A DNA stretch of 5,552 nt, taken from positions 1 through 5,552 of the forward strand of contig JAKSUF010000109.1 in assembly GCA_024409145.1 (NCBI GenBank), written 5' to 3'. Made by a program: the position numbers and the translations under genes. The notes under the pieces were generated by a model. The model was not told the DNA's origin. It saw only the letters and a program-made list of their open reading frames with translations, and searched no databases. The stretch comes from an archaeon (lineage in GTDB: Archaea; Methanobacteriota; Methanobacteria; Methanobacteriales; Methanobacteriaceae). Positions 5,528 through 5,552 of this stretch are shown piece after piece; positions within the stretch are counted from its first letter, which is position 1, and each line of letters begins with the position of its first letter.

Positions 5528-5552
5528 AAAATCCCCTTTTCACGTGTAAATT

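Noticed and set aside
5532..5552. CACGTG palindrome (5541-5546) upstream of the first gene
   Set aside because: A six-base palindrome at the window edge with no second copy; nothing supports it as an operator.

Overview
The window is a single-stranded stretch of very AT-rich, low-GC Firmicutes-like chromosome; GC looks below about 30% by eye. All six genes that I accept lie on the minus strand, so the text below follows transcription from high to low coordinates. The RNA polymerase delta subunit (RpoE), a feature of Bacilli and relatives, together with strong AGGAGG-type ribosome binding sites, points to the Bacilli. The code appears standard: one gene ends in TGA, three visible Trp codons are TGG, and no full-length gene has an in-frame TGA. 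That argues against Mycoplasma-type code 4. An uncultured, small-genome gut Bacilli lineage (for example the RF39 type) would fit, but this is inference.

Region 1 (about 5552 to 2764) is an informational housekeeping cluster. It runs from a small YwiB/DUF1934-like protein to RpoE (delta), then PrfA (peptide chain release factor 1) and PrmC (the methyltransferase that modifies the release-factor GGQ glutamine). prfA and prmC overlap by one base (TAATG), so enzyme and substrate are translationally coupled. A possible promoter with an extended -10 lies just before rpoE. A weak AT-rich hairpin plus T-tract ends the cluster after prmC.

Region 2 (about 2763 to 75) is a separate two-gene unit with its own promoter (TTGATT, 17 bp, TATAAT) and its own strong terminator. 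It encodes two single-pass membrane proteins of about 523 and 335 residues that I cannot assign to a family. The larger has three tandem helical modules separated by PPR-x-EKP linkers, a Glu-run/Lys-rich charge switch, one membrane helix and an outside domain. The smaller has a short cytoplasmic domain, a similar membrane helix and an outside domain. Both outside domains carry an LSP-x-x-K motif, suggesting that the proteins are related and perhaps partners. This pair is the most novel content of the window.

The last 74 bases (1 to 74) are very AT-rich intergenic DNA downstream of the terminator, with no gene I can support. No RNA genes, CRISPR arrays, insertion sequences or attachment sites were seen.
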